Below are positions 17,446 through 26,666 of a DNA stretch of 64,000 nucleotides, piece after piece. The notes beneath the pieces are model-generated. The model was not told where the DNA came from. It did not search any database and worked only from the letters and a program-made list of their open reading frames with translations. The position numbers and the translations under genes are program-made. The stretch comes from Pirellula staleyi DSM 6068 (GTDB lineage: Bacteria; Planctomycetota; Planctomycetia; Pirellulales; Pirellulaceae). Within the stretch, counting starts at the first letter, position 1, and each line of letters opens with the position of its first letter. Location: NCBI RefSeq assembly GCF_000025185.1, contig NC_013720.1:2108001-2172000 (forward strand), in the 5' to 3' direction.

Positions 17446-17524
17446 CACGTGGCGTGCAGTGAGTGCTCGCGAAATGTATCGCGTGATTTCAGTGGTTTCA
17501 TGAAGCGTCTCTGGAGATTGTCCC

Positions 17525-17680
17525 ATGTTAGGTACCATTCTGCTCGTCATCTTGATCCTCATGCTGCTCGGTGCCATTCCCCTTTGGCCACACAGTCGCA
17601 GCTGGGGTGCCCTACCAAGTGGTGGTCTAGGGCTGGTAGTGATCGTCGTTGTGATCTTGCTGCTACTCGGCAGGATTTAG
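17525..17680 (+). CDS. DUF3309 family small membrane protein
   Basis: 51 residues, read directly from the bases. It begins MLGTILLVILILMLLGA, then PLWPHSRSWGALPSGGLG, then a second hydrophobic stretch ending LLLLGRI. The WPHSRSWG and PSGGLG motifs between two membrane helices are the DUF3309 signature. GGAG at 17513-17516 lies eight bases before the ATG. Known from proteobacteria and planctomycetes, often in stress-related neighbourhoods; function unknown. Confidence 0.88.
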   Translation: MLGTILLVILILMLLGAIPLWPHSRSWGALPSGGLGLVVIVVVILLLLGRI

Positions 17681-17706
17681 CGAATAAAACGAAGGTTCTC
17701 TGATCA

Positions 17707-17734
17707 CTGACGCTGGAGTGTGCTCCGGCGTCAG
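17707..17734 (+). repeat. Hairpin downstream of the DUF3309 gene
   Basis: CTGACGC-TGGAG pairs with CTCCG-GCGTCAG around a short loop. No T run follows, so it may be a transcript end or a processing site rather than a classical terminator. Confidence 0.45.
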
Positions 17735-17840
17735 CAGAGCGCCCGCTATTGGCGTTGGTCTGCCAGTTGTGATCGCAGGTGGCGACTACGTTTTGTAGTT
17801 CGCCTGTCAGTGACCACGATCCAAGGAAGAAGGTGTACCT

Positions 17841-18494
17841 ATGAGTATTCGAATGTTGTCGGTCGCTGTGTTGTTGGCAGGAACGGTTTTCGTCAGTCCC
17901 CTGCTGGGCGCTGATAAAGAGCCCAAGCCAGAAGTTGCTGACAAGGAAGCCAAGCTGACAGCTGGCGACAAGGAAGCAAAGCCCACGGATGCCAACGCCA
18001 AGGCCAAGCCGACTACGCATGATGGCAAAATCGTGAGTTGCTCGAATGTGAAGCTTGTGATGCTCGGAAAAGATTCCAAAGAGCATTCGCATGAATTGAA
18101 CAACGAGACACTCCTTACGCTCGATGGAAAACCGAGCAAGGCGAATGAACTGAAGGAAGGGACGAAGATCCGCGTGACGATCAGCAGCGAGGATGCCGCA
18201 GTGGCATGCCGCGTGGAAGCGATCGACAAGCTGACCGAGTACCCTGCCATCTCGCACGATGGCAAAGTGGTGAGCACCACCGACGGCAAGCTCGTAATGA
18301 CCAACCTGAAGGGTGCCCAAGAGCACAGCTGCATGATCACGGATGATGTCAAAATCACCTGCGACGGCGAAGCCTGCAAGCTCTCGGACCTCAAGCCAGG
18401 AACCAAGATTCGCGTGAGCTCGGAGAGTGCCAATCCTGAGACTGCCACTTCGATCGAAGCGATTGTGAAGAACCCTGACTTTGCCAGCCTCTAG
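17841..18494 (+). CDS. Exported protein with two tandem repeat domains
   Basis: 217 residues; AAGGTG precedes the ATG. A signal peptide (about 1-23, ending LLGA) is followed by Lys/Glu/Ala-rich linker units (DKEAK repeated three times). Two copies of a roughly 70-residue domain follow: HDGKIVSCSNVKLVM ... LKEGTKIRVT and HDGKVVSTTDGKLVM ... LKPGTKIRVS. The repeats resemble DUF5666-like small beta-barrels. Two Cys pairs in the second copy could form disulphides. Function unknown; like the lipoprotein upstream, it is a duplicated-domain exported protein. Confidence 0.78.
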   Translation: MSIRMLSVAVLLAGTVFVSPLLGADKEPKPEVADKEAKLTAGDKEAKPTDANAKAKPTTHDGKIVSCSNVKLVMLGKDSKEHSHELNNETLLTLDGKPSKANELKEGTKIRVTISSEDAAVACRVEAIDKLTEYPAISHDGKVVSTTDGKLVMTNLKGAQEHSCMITDDVKITCDGEACKLSDLKPGTKIRVSSESANPETATSIEAIVKNPDFASL

Positions 18495-18608
18495 TCGCTG
18501 GTCCACGGTCGAGTAGCGAGCATTTTTCTCTGTAATCAAGGGAAATATGCCTCACAGCTGCTCTCCGTTGGTGCTGCACTTCTAGTCGAGCGGGCGGTCA
18601 ATTCAATC

Positions 18609-18661
18609 TCTCAGCCGACACACTGGACACTGGCTTTGGCCGGTGTCCAGAGGCTGGGAGA
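18609..18661 (+). repeat. Nested hairpin between two exported-protein genes
   Basis: Inner arms CTGGACACTGGC and GGCCGGTGTCCAG close a three-base loop; outer TCTCAGCC and GGCTGGGAG arms extend the stem imperfectly. There is no T run, so its role is open. Confidence 0.5.
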
Positions 18662-18724
18662 CGCAGGCCTGTCGCCGTGCGATGGGCCTACCTAAATCAA
18701 TTTATATGTGAAATGAGGCTGATG

Positions 18725-20416
18725 ATGAGTTTTTTCAAATGGAGTGGATGCACTCTGCCGGCGCTGGTCGCGGGCATGGTAGCAATCCTGGGAGTGAGCA
18801 GCGCGGTGGCCGTGCAGCGCGGTCCTCCCAGCGAGCCAGAGTCGTATGAGGTTTTGACGCGCGGACCTGTCCATGAAGCGTTCGCTGAGACAATAACATT
18901 CGATCCAGAACCAGGGCTTGTGACCACCAAGGTGGCACCTGAAGCGATCGAAGAATCACCCCCCGAAACTCGCCCTGAAGGGACCAATGTCGTTTGGATT
19001 CCGGGCTACTGGGCCTTTGATGACGAGCGCGACGACTTCCTCTGGGTCAGTGGAATTTGGCGCTCGATTCCTCCAGGACGGCAGTGGGTCGCAGGTTACT
19101 GGGCCACGAAGCGGACCGGATCGCAGTGGACTTCGGGCTACTGGGCCAGTGCGAAACTGAGTGAAGTGGAGTATCTACCTGAACCGCCTGCCACCGTGGA
19201 AGCGGGACCCAATGTCGACGCTCCCTCGGCCGACCATCGCTGGATTCCTGGCTGCTGGCTCTGGCAACAGAACCGCTATGCCTGGCGTCCTGGTTTCTGG
19301 GCGCTCGGGCAATCCAACTGGGACTGGGTCCCTTCGCACTACACGTGGTCGCCACGCGGCTATGTGTTTGTGGATGGCTACTACGATTACACCGTCGCGC
19401 AGCGCGGCGTGCTCTACGCACCGGTCTATTTCAACTCCAATAGCTACGCCAATCGAGGTTTTTCGTACTCCCCTCGGAGCGTGATCAACCTCTCGGTCTT
19501 TGGACAGCATCTGTTCCTGCGACCCAGCTATGGTCACTATTACTACGGTGATTACTACGGATCGAACTATCGCAACAACGGCTATTCCTCGTGGTTCTCG
19601 TTCCACAACAGCCGCGCGGGCTACGACCCGTTCTATGCCCATCAGCGGTGGCGTAATCGTGGCGACAGCACTTGGGATCAAACGCTCCGGACCAATTTCG
19701 AGCATCGTCGCGATCATGAAGAGGCCCGGCCTCCACGCGACTGGAACACGCAGCGCGATCGTTTGACTCGTGAAGAGTATCGCAGCGACCCCAACCATGT
19801 GATTGCGGAATCGATCACCGATTGGGAGAAGAATAAGCGTCAAGAGGTTCGTCTGAAGCCGATTGCTCCGAGCGAACGTGAGCAGATGAACAAGTGGTCG
19901 GCTGAAGGACGTATAGCGCGGCAGGAACGTGCCAAGCTGGAAGCGATGGAAGATCGGAATCCCGATGCGACCCTCCCCCGCGGAGCGACCAAGGGAAAGA
20001 TTCCACGGAGCCCTTACACCTCGCAACCGATCGAGCGTTTCGAGAATGGAAGTGGTCCACCGAAACTGGATGACGAACCCCGCCCCGATCCACGCGTGGA
20101 GCCCAAACCACGTCAGCCTCGCACCGGCAACGGACCTCCGCAGGGAACCGACGGGATTCGCAAACCGCGAACCGACCTTCCTGGCAAACAGAGTCCCCCC
20201 GAGACGAAGCCAGTCCCTCGTCCCGAAGTTCGGCCCGAAGTGAAGCCTGAGAAACAGCCTGATCGTGGTCCTCCACCAGGTGCTGGTCCCGGGAAGCCTC
20301 CACGCAATGTCGAGCCTCGCCCTCAGCCTGCTCCCTCCAATCCTGGTCCTGGCAAAGGATCGGGAGGACCTTCGCGTCCCGAAGGTAAGGGTAAGGGGAA
20401 GTCGAAGAACATCTAA
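18725..20416 (+). CDS. WXXGXW-repeat exported protein with proline-rich tail
   Basis: 563 residues from ATG at 18725, chosen because GAGG at 18715-18718 lies six bases before it and a signal peptide follows at once. Residues about 95-225 hold repeated W-x-x-G-x-W units (WIPGYWAF, WVSGIWRS, WVAGYWAT, WTSGYWAS, WIPGCWLW, WRPGFWAL), the YXWGXW-repeat type. A Tyr/Ser/Asn-rich segment follows (about 240-320), then a charged helical part, and the final 150 residues are a Pro/Arg/Lys-rich, probably disordered tail ending GKGKGKSKNI. Likely envelope-associated; function unknown. Confidence 0.82.
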   Translation: MSFFKWSGCTLPALVAGMVAILGVSSAVAVQRGPPSEPESYEVLTRGPVHEAFAETITFDPEPGLVTTKVAPEAIEESPPETRPEGTNVVWIPGYWAFDDERDDFLWVSGIWRSIPPGRQWVAGYWATKRTGSQWTSGYWASAKLSEVEYLPEPPATVEAGPNVDAPSADHRWIPGCWLWQQNRYAWRPGFWALGQSNWDWVPSHYTWSPRGYVFVDGYYDYTVAQRGVLYAPVYFNSNSYANRGFSYSPRSVINLSVFGQHLFLRPSYGHYYYGDYYGSNYRNNGYSSWFSFHNSRAGYDPFYAHQRWRNRGDSTWDQTLRTNFEHRRDHEEARPPRDWNTQRDRLTREEYRSDPNHVIAESITDWEKNKRQEVRLKPIAPSEREQMNKWSAEGRIARQERAKLEAMEDRNPDATLPRGATKGKIPRSPYTSQPIERFENGSGPPKLDDEPRPDPRVEPKPRQPRTGNGPPQGTDGIRKPRTDLPGKQSPPETKPVPRPEVRPEVKPEKQPDRGPPPGAGPGKPPRNVEPRPQPAPSNPGPGKGSGGPSRPEGKGKGKSKNI

Positions 20417-20459
20417 GGCAGGATGCTTTGGTCAGCGGTTTTCGAGTCATGGTTGGCTA

Positions 20460-20490
20460 GGACACCTAGTGTCTCGCACACTAGGTGTCC
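20460..20490 (+). repeat. Perfect 13-bp inverted repeat after the WXXGXW gene
   Basis: GGACACCTAGTGT and ACACTAGGTGTCC flank CTCGC. Without a T run it may act as a transcript-stabilising or factor-dependent end. Confidence 0.6.
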
Positions 20491-20543
20491 ACCGCCATGC
20501 TTGCGTCACAAGTTCGGCACTCCTGCGAATGGGAAAACAAGTT

Positions 20544-20738
20544 ATGAAACGGATCGTCGCGGTGGTGCTGCTGATTGCCATGGTTGCCATCGGCATCGGG
20601 TTTTATCGAGGCTGGATTTCGCTCCAGAATTCGGGTTCCGAAAACTCGGATGGCAAAGTGCAGCTGGGAGTGGATGTGGATACCGACAAGGCGCAGTCGG
20701 ATTTGGAATCGCTGAAGCCTTCCGGCACGTCTCCTTAA
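20544..20738 (+). CDS. Small single-pass membrane protein
   Basis: 64 residues from ATG at 20544; ATG at 20529 is in frame. A basic MKR start and a hydrophobic stretch (IVAVVLLIAMVAIGIGFY) form one transmembrane helix or uncleaved signal anchor, followed by GWISLQNSGSENSDGK and a short acidic tail. I recall similar short proteins in related planctomycetes, without function. It lies between the WXXGXW gene and the cold-shock-domain gene. Confidence 0.6.
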   Translation: MKRIVAVVLLIAMVAIGIGFYRGWISLQNSGSENSDGKVQLGVDVDTDKAQSDLESLKPSGTSP

Positions 20739-20828
20739 GACTCCCCTGCCGTTTGATATTTCTGTGCCCCAGTCCAGCTGGATTCGGCACTCACTCGTGA
20801 AGGTGCCATTGCATCAGATCGTGGCTCT

Positions 20829-21131
20829 GTGCCTCGTGGAATAATTGCCTCGCTCGTCCATCTTTCGCAGCAACCCTCTGTGGCGAGCACGCGGCTGATC
20901 GCCGCTCATAACGACAAAGGGTATGGATTCCTGATCGACGACCAAAAGCAGCAGATCTATTTTTCGCACGAAATGGTGGTTGGTCATCAAGGGTTTGATT
21001 TGCTGCGCCAAGGGATGCTGGTGGATTTCGTCCGCGACAGCAGCCCGTATCTGTGTGCCACATCGGTGCAGCAGGTGCCGGCCGAGTCTCGCGAAAAAGC
21101 CGATGGTGTCGAGCCAGACGAGCGCGCGTAG
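20829..21131 (+). CDS. Cold-shock-domain protein
   Basis: 100 residues from GTG at 20829. The central part reads LIAAHNDKGYGFLIDD, then QIYFSHEMVV, then VDFVRDSSPYLCATSVQQV. KGYGFL is the RNP1-like and IYFSH the RNP2-like nucleic-acid-binding motif of cold-shock domains, and the length of the fold (about 65 residues) fits. About 20 extra residues precede it and a charged tail follows. It should bind single-stranded RNA or DNA. The FKBP-type gene starts 47 bases downstream on the same strand. Confidence 0.8.
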   Translation: MPRGIIASLVHLSQQPSVASTRLIAAHNDKGYGFLIDDQKQQIYFSHEMVVGHQGFDLLRQGMLVDFVRDSSPYLCATSVQQVPAESREKADGVEPDERA

Positions 21132-21178
21132 CGGTGTCTCATTCTCTTTCAGTTCTGAAGGAAGTTAGTGGTGATGAA

Positions 21179-21694
21179 ATGCATCGTGTCGTGATTGGAG
21201 ATCGTGTTCAGATTCAGTACGTCCGAATTCCAGTTGGCGAAGAGGCACCCGCGAAGCGACCGCGCCGCGTGAAGCTCGAATTCATCGCCGGTAGCAGCGA
21301 GGTGAGCCCAGCGCTCAGTCAGGCCGTGGCTGGCATGCTGCCGGGAGAGCATAAGCACCTGAAACTGCAGCCGAGTGAGGCATATGGCGAGATTCTGCCG
21401 AAGTTGATTCGGCAAGTTCCTCGCGAGCGGTTTCCGAAAGAACCGCCCCTGCAAGTTGGCCAGCGCGTCACGATGTCGATTCGATCCACGGGCAAAAAAC
21501 GTCGCGCAATTATCCGAGAAATTCAGCTCGAATCGGTGCTGATCGACGGCAACCATCCACTCGCCGGTCGCGAGATTTTGCTCGATATCGAGCTCATCGC
21601 CATGGCCACGATGTCTGCCTCCGAAGCGGCCGGCGCGATAAACGATCAAGACGAAGCTGCGGCCAAAAAGTCGGCCGAGCAACTCGAAGCATGA
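21179..21694 (+). CDS. FKBP-type peptidyl-prolyl isomerase (SlyD-like)
   Basis: 171 residues from ATG at 21179, after GAAGGAAG-type SD sequence. It opens GDRVQIQYV, as FKBP/SlyD chains do, continues with [39 protein letters not shown] (the segment MLPGEHKHL ... PSEAYGE is the SlyD-like signature preceding the insert-in-flap), and ends with an [10 protein letters not shown] strand. The C-terminal tail is Ala/Glu-rich, not His-rich as in SlyD of E. coli. Cytoplasmic folding helper by family; no substrate can be inferred. Confidence 0.82.
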   Translation: MHRVVIGDRVQIQYVRIPVGEEAPAKRPRRVKLEFIAGSSEVSPALSQAVAGMLPGEHKHLKLQPSEAYGEILPKLIRQVPRERFPKEPPLQVGQRVTMSIRSTGKKRRAIIREIQLESVLIDGNHPLAGREILLDIELIAMATMSASEAAGAINDQDEAAAKKSAEQLEA

Positions 21695-21765
21695 TGTTCG
21701 CGTGTGGGAGTGAACGGAATCGCGCCGTCGATATCGGTTTTTTGGAAGTTTTCTCTAGGAACGAT

Positions 21766-21771
21766 GAGGGG
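21766..21771 (+). promoter_or_regulatory. Shine-Dalgarno site deciding the GT4 start
   Basis: GAGGGG lies six bases before ATG at 21778 and supports it over the in-frame ATG at 21691 that overlaps the FKBP stop. Confidence 0.5.
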
Positions 21772-21777
21772 TGCTCC

Positions 21778-23010
21778 ATGCGTACCATTCGACCAGTTTT
21801 TCTGTCGACCTTTCCACCGGAAGAATGCGGACTAGCAACGTTTACTCAAGATACTGCCAATGCGGTGGATGCCGTTTCCGGGAGTACGGTCTCTTCGGTC
21901 ATTGCCATTCAAAAGACCCGTGCCATTCCGTGTGAAGATGCACGCGTGGTGCATGTGATCGATAACAGCCGACCGGATGCTTATAGCGAGACAGCGGAGA
22001 TTGTGAACGAAGGTCCTTGCGATGTCGTGAGTTTGCAGCACGAGTTTGGGCTCTATCCCGATGCTTGGGGAGAGCGGCTGATGGACTTTCTCTATCTCTG
22101 CGAGAAGCCGGTGGTGACCACCCTGCATACGCTCCTCACCGATCCGGCCCCTCTCCCCAAGCGGATCGTGAAAGAGATTGTCTCGCTCAGCAACAGTGTG
22201 GTGGTGATGACCGCTACTGCTTCGAAGTTGTTGCAAACGATCTACGACGTTGATCCAGGCAAGATTCGAATCATTCCGCACGGTGTGCCAGCGGTTCCTT
22301 TCCGCGCGAATAAGCAAGACAAACGTGCGATTGGTCTTACGGGACGACGAGTGATTTGCACGTTCGGTTTGATCAGCCGCGGCAAAGGGCTCGAGATGAT
22401 GATTCGGGCGATGCCGGCGATCGTCGCGAAAGTTCCCGAAGCGATGTACTTGATTGTGGGAGTGACGCATCCCCAGGTGCGCAAAGAAGAGGGAGAGGTC
22501 TATCGCGAAAGTTTGATGCAGCTCGCAGAGTCGCTCGGTGTGGCGGGGAACGTGCAGTTTGTGAACAAGTTCCTGAGTCTCTCGCAATTGCTCGAGCATC
22601 TGCTGGCCTGCGATCTGTTTGTGACCCCCTACCCTGGCAAGGATCAGATCGCCAGTGGCACGATGGCCTACGCCATGGCGACGGTCGGCGCGGTGATCAG
22701 CACCCCTTATCTCTATGCCCAAGAGGTGCTCGCGGAGAACCGCGGTCTCCTGACCCCTTTTGGCGATAGCGATGCGATGGCGCAAGCTGCCATTCATCTG
22801 CTGCAGAACGACGATGCTTTATTCTCGATGCGTGTGAAGGCGTATCAGTTTGCGCGAGCGATGTTCTGGCCCAATGTGGGGAAGCTTTATCTGAAATCAT
22901 TTCAAGACGCCGCGCTGCCAGCTTCGCGGCGGAGTGTGAGCTCGGCTCGTGAGCCCGATGCTTCTCTCGAACATCAAATTTTGACGCAAACCGTACAAGG
23001 ATGGGCATGA
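21778..23010 (+). CDS. GT4-type glycosyltransferase
   Basis: 410 residues from ATG at 21778. It opens [19 protein letters not shown], a start typical of bacterial GT4 proteins that act with GH130 phosphorylases. GT-B landmarks follow: [58 protein letters not shown] and [18 protein letters not shown], the last two enclosing the nucleotide-sugar site. The next gene overlaps by four bases (ATGA), so translation is coupled. It should transfer a hexose to a glycan or to a small acceptor; donor and acceptor are not evident. Confidence 0.88.
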   Translation: MRTIRPVFLSTFPPEECGLATFTQDTANAVDAVSGSTVSSVIAIQKTRAIPCEDARVVHVIDNSRPDAYSETAEIVNEGPCDVVSLQHEFGLYPDAWGERLMDFLYLCEKPVVTTLHTLLTDPAPLPKRIVKEIVSLSNSVVVMTATASKLLQTIYDVDPGKIRIIPHGVPAVPFRANKQDKRAIGLTGRRVICTFGLISRGKGLEMMIRAMPAIVAKVPEAMYLIVGVTHPQVRKEEGEVYRESLMQLAESLGVAGNVQFVNKFLSLSQLLEHLLACDLFVTPYPGKDQIASGTMAYAMATVGAVISTPYLYAQEVLAENRGLLTPFGDSDAMAQAAIHLLQNDDALFSMRVKAYQFARAMFWPNVGKLYLKSFQDAALPASRRSVSSAREPDASLEHQILTQTVQGWA

Positions 23011-24101
23011 TGACAACAGAACAATTGCCGAGTGTGATGCTTGATCACCTCGACCTGATGACCGATTCGACAGGACTGATCCAGCATGGCGTGTATTGCT
23101 TGCCACGTCGCGAAAGTGGCTATACCACCGACGACAACGCACGCGCTTTGCGGCTGTGTGTAGCTTTGTGGAAAACGCGGCCGAGCCAACGGATGCTGGA
23201 GCGCGTGGCGTGCTATTTGAGCTTTCTCGAGCATGCTCGTTGCCCGGTGCGCGGGTTTCATAACTTCTTGAGTTATCAGCGTGATTGGCTCGACGCATCG
23301 GGAACGGGCGATTGCCAAGGCCAGGCCGTTTTGGCGCTGGCGGAAGTCTTGGGAAGCAAGCTGCCTCAAGGCTATCGCGACCTGGCTCGTGAGCTGCTTA
23401 ATGCGGTGCTTTCTGCGGTGGCCGAGCTGCGCAGCTTGCGCGCTCAAGCCTATTTAATTCAAGCCTGGGCGATTCTCGCGCGGGCTGAAGTGACGGAGAT
23501 GGAAACCCTCGAGACGATCGCGCGCTCGTCGGCCGAGCATCTCATGGAATGCTATCGCCGGTCGCAGCGGACCGACTGGTTTTGGTTTGAGTCGCGCATG
23601 ACCTATGCCAACGCGGTGTTGCCGCATGCGCTGTTTGATGCCGAAGAGTGCTGGCCAAATCAGGGCTATCTTGCGGTCGCCCGATCGTCGCTAGGATTTT
23701 TGGATCTCGTGACGACCTCCGAGGGGGTCTTCTGGCCGATTGGCAATCGGGACTGGTTTTCGCATGGCGAAGAGAAATCGCTTTACGACCAACAGCCGGT
23801 CGAAGCATCGACGATGGCCTCGGCTGCGCTCGCCGCGCTAGCCGATCAGCAGGACGACAAGTATCTCGCCATCTACTTGCGTTCGTACGGCTGGTTTCAT
23901 GGTCAGAACAGTTTGGCGCAACCTTTGGCGGATCGACAAACGGGAGGCTGCTTCGATGGACTGCAGTCAAACGGTGTCAACAAGAACCAAGGGGCGGAAT
24001 CGACCCTCGCATTCCTGTGGACGGAACTTCACAGCTATGTCCATCAGCAGGCGCTTAGCGAGCGTCCAGCGGCTACCGAACGAACTATCTCGAAGCAGTA
24101 A
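23007..24101 (+). CDS. Six-hairpin-fold glycan-associated protein
   Basis: 364 residues; the ATG at 23007 gives an ATGA overlap with the upstream stop, and ATG at 23001 is also possible. The product is alpha-helical, with repeated hydrophobic helices and conserved aromatic/acid patches: [55 protein letters not shown] and [14 protein letters not shown]. This layout matches the (alpha/alpha)6 proteins often encoded between GT4 and GH130 genes. The Asp pair in TTDDNAR and the acids near WFWFE could form an active or binding site. Catalysis unproven. Confidence 0.78.
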   Translation: MMTTEQLPSVMLDHLDLMTDSTGLIQHGVYCLPRRESGYTTDDNARALRLCVALWKTRPSQRMLERVACYLSFLEHARCPVRGFHNFLSYQRDWLDASGTGDCQGQAVLALAEVLGSKLPQGYRDLARELLNAVLSAVAELRSLRAQAYLIQAWAILARAEVTEMETLETIARSSAEHLMECYRRSQRTDWFWFESRMTYANAVLPHALFDAEECWPNQGYLAVARSSLGFLDLVTTSEGVFWPIGNRDWFSHGEEKSLYDQQPVEASTMASAALAALADQQDDKYLAIYLRSYGWFHGQNSLAQPLADRQTGGCFDGLQSNGVNKNQGAESTLAFLWTELHSYVHQQALSERPAATERTISKQ

Positions 24102-24135
24102 AAGCGACTCCACAAGAGTCTAAAAGAAAGCCGCT

Positions 24136-25143
24136 ATGTCAACGTTTGAATCAACTCAGCCGCAGCTTTATCCCGAACTCTTTCGGCGTTATTCGGGCAA
24201 TCCGATTTTGACCGCTCAGGACTGGCCCTACCCTGCCCACTCGGTGTTTAACGCGGGCGCGTGTCAGATTGGAAACGAGACTTTACTGCTGGTGCGCGTC
24301 GAAGATCGGCGGGGTCATTCGCATCTGACGGTCGCGCGAAGTTACGATGGCATCGGTCAGTGGCGCATCGATCCGAAGCCCAGTTTTCCGGCCGATCCGC
24401 TCAACTTTCGCGAAGAAGAATGGGGAGTTGAGGATCCGCGCATCACTTGGGTGGAAGAGCGCCAAGAGTGGATTATTGCTTACACCGCTTATTCTCCGAG
24501 TGGTCCGTTGGTGTCGCTCGCCACGACAACCGACTTCCGCAGTTTTCATCGTCTCGGGCCGGTGATGCCCCCCGACGACAAAGATGCGGCTGTCTTTCCA
24601 CGGCGTTTCAACGGCCGCTATGCGATGATTCATCGTCCGGTGGGAGCGGGGAGTCATGGGGCGCACATCTGGCTTTCGCAGTCGCCCGATCTGACCCACT
24701 GGGGCGATCATCACGTGCTGATTCCGGCGCGGAAAGGAGCCTGGTGGGATGCGAATAAAATCGGACTCAGTCCACCACCGCTCGAAACGGCGGAGGGTTG
24801 GCTCATTCTTTACCATGGTGTGCGACATACACCGGGTGGCTGTCTCTATCGACTGGGGCTGGCGCTACTCGATCTCGAGAAGCCTTGGGAAGTGATTCGC
24901 CGGAGTGACGACTGGGTCTTCGCGCCGCAAATGCCGTACGAACGTCATGGCGATGTCAATGGCGTGGTCTTCCCGTGCGGATGGATCATCGATCAAGCAG
25001 CCGACGAGATTCGGATGTACTACGGTGGTGCCGATTCCTGCCTCGCGCTGGCCACGGGAAAGATCAGCGAGATTCTCGACTACCTGCGGCACTCCCCTGT
25101 TCCGCAGCGACCACGACAGCCGCGCTTAGTTCCGTTCAACTAA
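24136..25143 (+). CDS. GH130 family glycoside phosphorylase
   Basis: 335 residues. GH130 features in order: NPILTAQDWPYPAHSVFNAGA at the N-terminus (cut here as NPIL and SVFNAGA), then LLVRVEDRRG, then the GVEDPRIT motif in which Asp100 is the usual catalytic acid of the family, then DKDAAVFP, MIHRP, WWDANKIG and ILYHGV. GH130 enzymes cleave or make beta-mannosidic linkages using phosphate. Last gene of a three-gene operon; a terminator follows. The chain is short and soluble, so the enzyme should be cytoplasmic. Confidence 0.92.
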   Translation: MSTFESTQPQLYPELFRRYSGNPILTAQDWPYPAHSVFNAGACQIGNETLLLVRVEDRRGHSHLTVARSYDGIGQWRIDPKPSFPADPLNFREEEWGVEDPRITWVEERQEWIIAYTAYSPSGPLVSLATTTDFRSFHRLGPVMPPDDKDAAVFPRRFNGRYAMIHRPVGAGSHGAHIWLSQSPDLTHWGDHHVLIPARKGAWWDANKIGLSPPPLETAEGWLILYHGVRHTPGGCLYRLGLALLDLEKPWEVIRRSDDWVFAPQMPYERHGDVNGVVFPCGWIIDQAADEIRMYYGGADSCLALATGKISEILDYLRHSPVPQRPRQPRLVPFN

Positions 25144-25176
25144 GCAAGCGCGGGCAGATACTTCGGGCAAGACTTC

Positions 25177-25221
25177 AAGTAAGCCAGACTTCCGGACCGC
25201 CGGCTCTGGCTTACTTCTTTT
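25177..25221 (+). terminator. Terminator between convergent genes
   Basis: Perfect 12-bp arms AAGTAAGCCAGA (25177-25188) and TCTGGCTTACTT (25205-25216) followed by CTTTTT. The 3' arm includes the stop codon of the minus-strand hydrolase gene. Confidence 0.85.
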
Positions 25222-26221
25222 TAAGCCCCATTTGCCAGAGGTCGGGCTTCTCCATGATTTGTCGCGGCCCTTCTCCTTGCAGCCAGGCTTGAGCGGCGGA
25301 GTCCTCTTTGAGATACGTGTCCCAGAACGCTGCAGTGATGGCGAGAATCACCCGGTGATGGTTCGGATTTTTTTGACCACCTCCGAGGAGCTTGAGCTTG
25401 ATTTCGCGCTCGCTGAAAGCGGAATGCTTGCCGCCGTCGAGGACCAGTTCGTAGCGATCGATGGTGGTTGGTAGCGCGGGATAAACTTTGCGGCGCGATG
25501 CGGGTGTTTGGCCGCCGATGGGGGAATCGTCGAGCGTGCCGGTCATCAGCAGGAAGGGGCGATCGATTTTCGCGAACGCGGTTTCTGGATTACCGCGCTG
25601 CGGGATCGACGGGCTGTAGGCAATCCCCGCACGAATTTCGGGTACGAGGAATCTTGGACCCAGCAGCGGAATGCTTTGCCCAAGGACTCCCTGCGTGGTG
25701 GAGGCCCCGAACGAATGCCCCGACATGCCGATCCGCTGAGGATCGACGCGGCCAAACAGCAGATGCCCTTGGGTCTTGTTCCAAACCGAAAGTTGCTCAA
25801 CCACCGCTTTCACATCCTGACAACGGAGCTCAAGGTTCTCGTAGCTTGCCGCCTTTTGCATGGCTGGCATGATCTCGGTCGGCTTGGTCCCTTTCCAAAC
25901 TGATTCGTCGCTGCCGGGATGTTGCAGGAAGATGCAGACATAGCCTCGCCCGGCGAGATGCTCGCCGATGTAGCCGTTGTTATCGCGCGAGCCACCGAGT
26001 CCGTGACTGAACAGAACCACGGGGCGCGGTCCTGACTCTTCGGGCAAGTAAAAGCGAACCGGGATCTCGCGTTTGCGTGTTTTGTCGACGAGCGTTTCGA
26101 TTTCGGTTTTCGCTTGCTGCTTCGACTCCAGCGGGTTGTACTCCGCGGCAACCGCCGACGCCCCCGAGAGAAGTAGCAACAGTGTGGACGCCAGCAGACC
26201 ACTATTTTTCGTGAATTGCAT
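25211..26221 (-). CDS. Exported alpha/beta hydrolase (dienelactone-hydrolase/PAF-acetylhydrolase-like)
   Basis: 336 residues from ATG at 26221, giving a clean signal peptide (SGLLASTLLLLLSGASAVAA); ATGs at 26236 and 26254 are in frame. Catalytic elements: oxyanion region LFSHGLGGSRDN, nucleophile elbow MSGHSFGAST (Ser), a probable acid in MTGTLDDSPIG, and the histidine in DGGKHSAFSE. This order is standard for alpha/beta hydrolases. Platelet-activating-factor acetylhydrolase-like proteins of planctomycetes look like this; the substrate is unknown. Convergent with the GH130 gene and separated by the terminator. Confidence 0.87.
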   Translation of the reverse strand: MQFTKNSGLLASTLLLLLSGASAVAAEYNPLESKQQAKTEIETLVDKTRKREIPVRFYLPEESGPRPVVLFSHGLGGSRDNNGYIGEHLAGRGYVCIFLQHPGSDESVWKGTKPTEIMPAMQKAASYENLELRCQDVKAVVEQLSVWNKTQGHLLFGRVDPQRIGMSGHSFGASTTQGVLGQSIPLLGPRFLVPEIRAGIAYSPSIPQRGNPETAFAKIDRPFLLMTGTLDDSPIGGQTPASRRKVYPALPTTIDRYELVLDGGKHSAFSEREIKLKLLGGGQKNPNHHRVILAITAAFWDTYLKEDSAAQAWLQGEGPRQIMEKPDLWQMGLKKK

Positions 26222-26666
26222 ACAGATACTCGCCATCCAGAGTCGAATTTCCAACGCTGATCATTCAACCCCGCCCTGCCCGCCCCGGTGTCAAAATATT
26301 TCAAATCGCGAAATCTTCCCAGGAAATTGATGAAGCGGCCTACCCATCCTGAGGTAGTCGCAAGCAGGGAGTCGTGGGCGAAAAATCGAATGACGCGGCA
26401 GCTGAGATGCTTCGAATGTCAGGTACACGGATGGAACCGAGTCTGCACAACGTGATCATTCATTCCCGCGCATCTTCACCCCCGTTTGCTGGCAAACTGG
26501 GTTCACAAGAGGCCTGCTACTGCATCGCCTCCTGCCGCTTCGCGGCCCAGGGGCCATGACTTACCACTTGTTGCATCTTGGCACACCAGTTGCGGATGAC
26601 GCACCCCTACTTTAGGCTGCTTTTTCAGCTCGCTCGATGGTTTTTTTTCGTACAAAGGGTTTGAGA
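26222..26666. other. Intergenic stretch between divergent genes, no gene seen
   Basis: About 445 bases with short frames only. GGCCCAGGGGCC (26540-26551) is a small palindrome. AGGG at 26656-26659 serves the gene at 26667. Promoters of the divergent genes must lie here but no clear hexamers were found. Confidence 0.4.
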
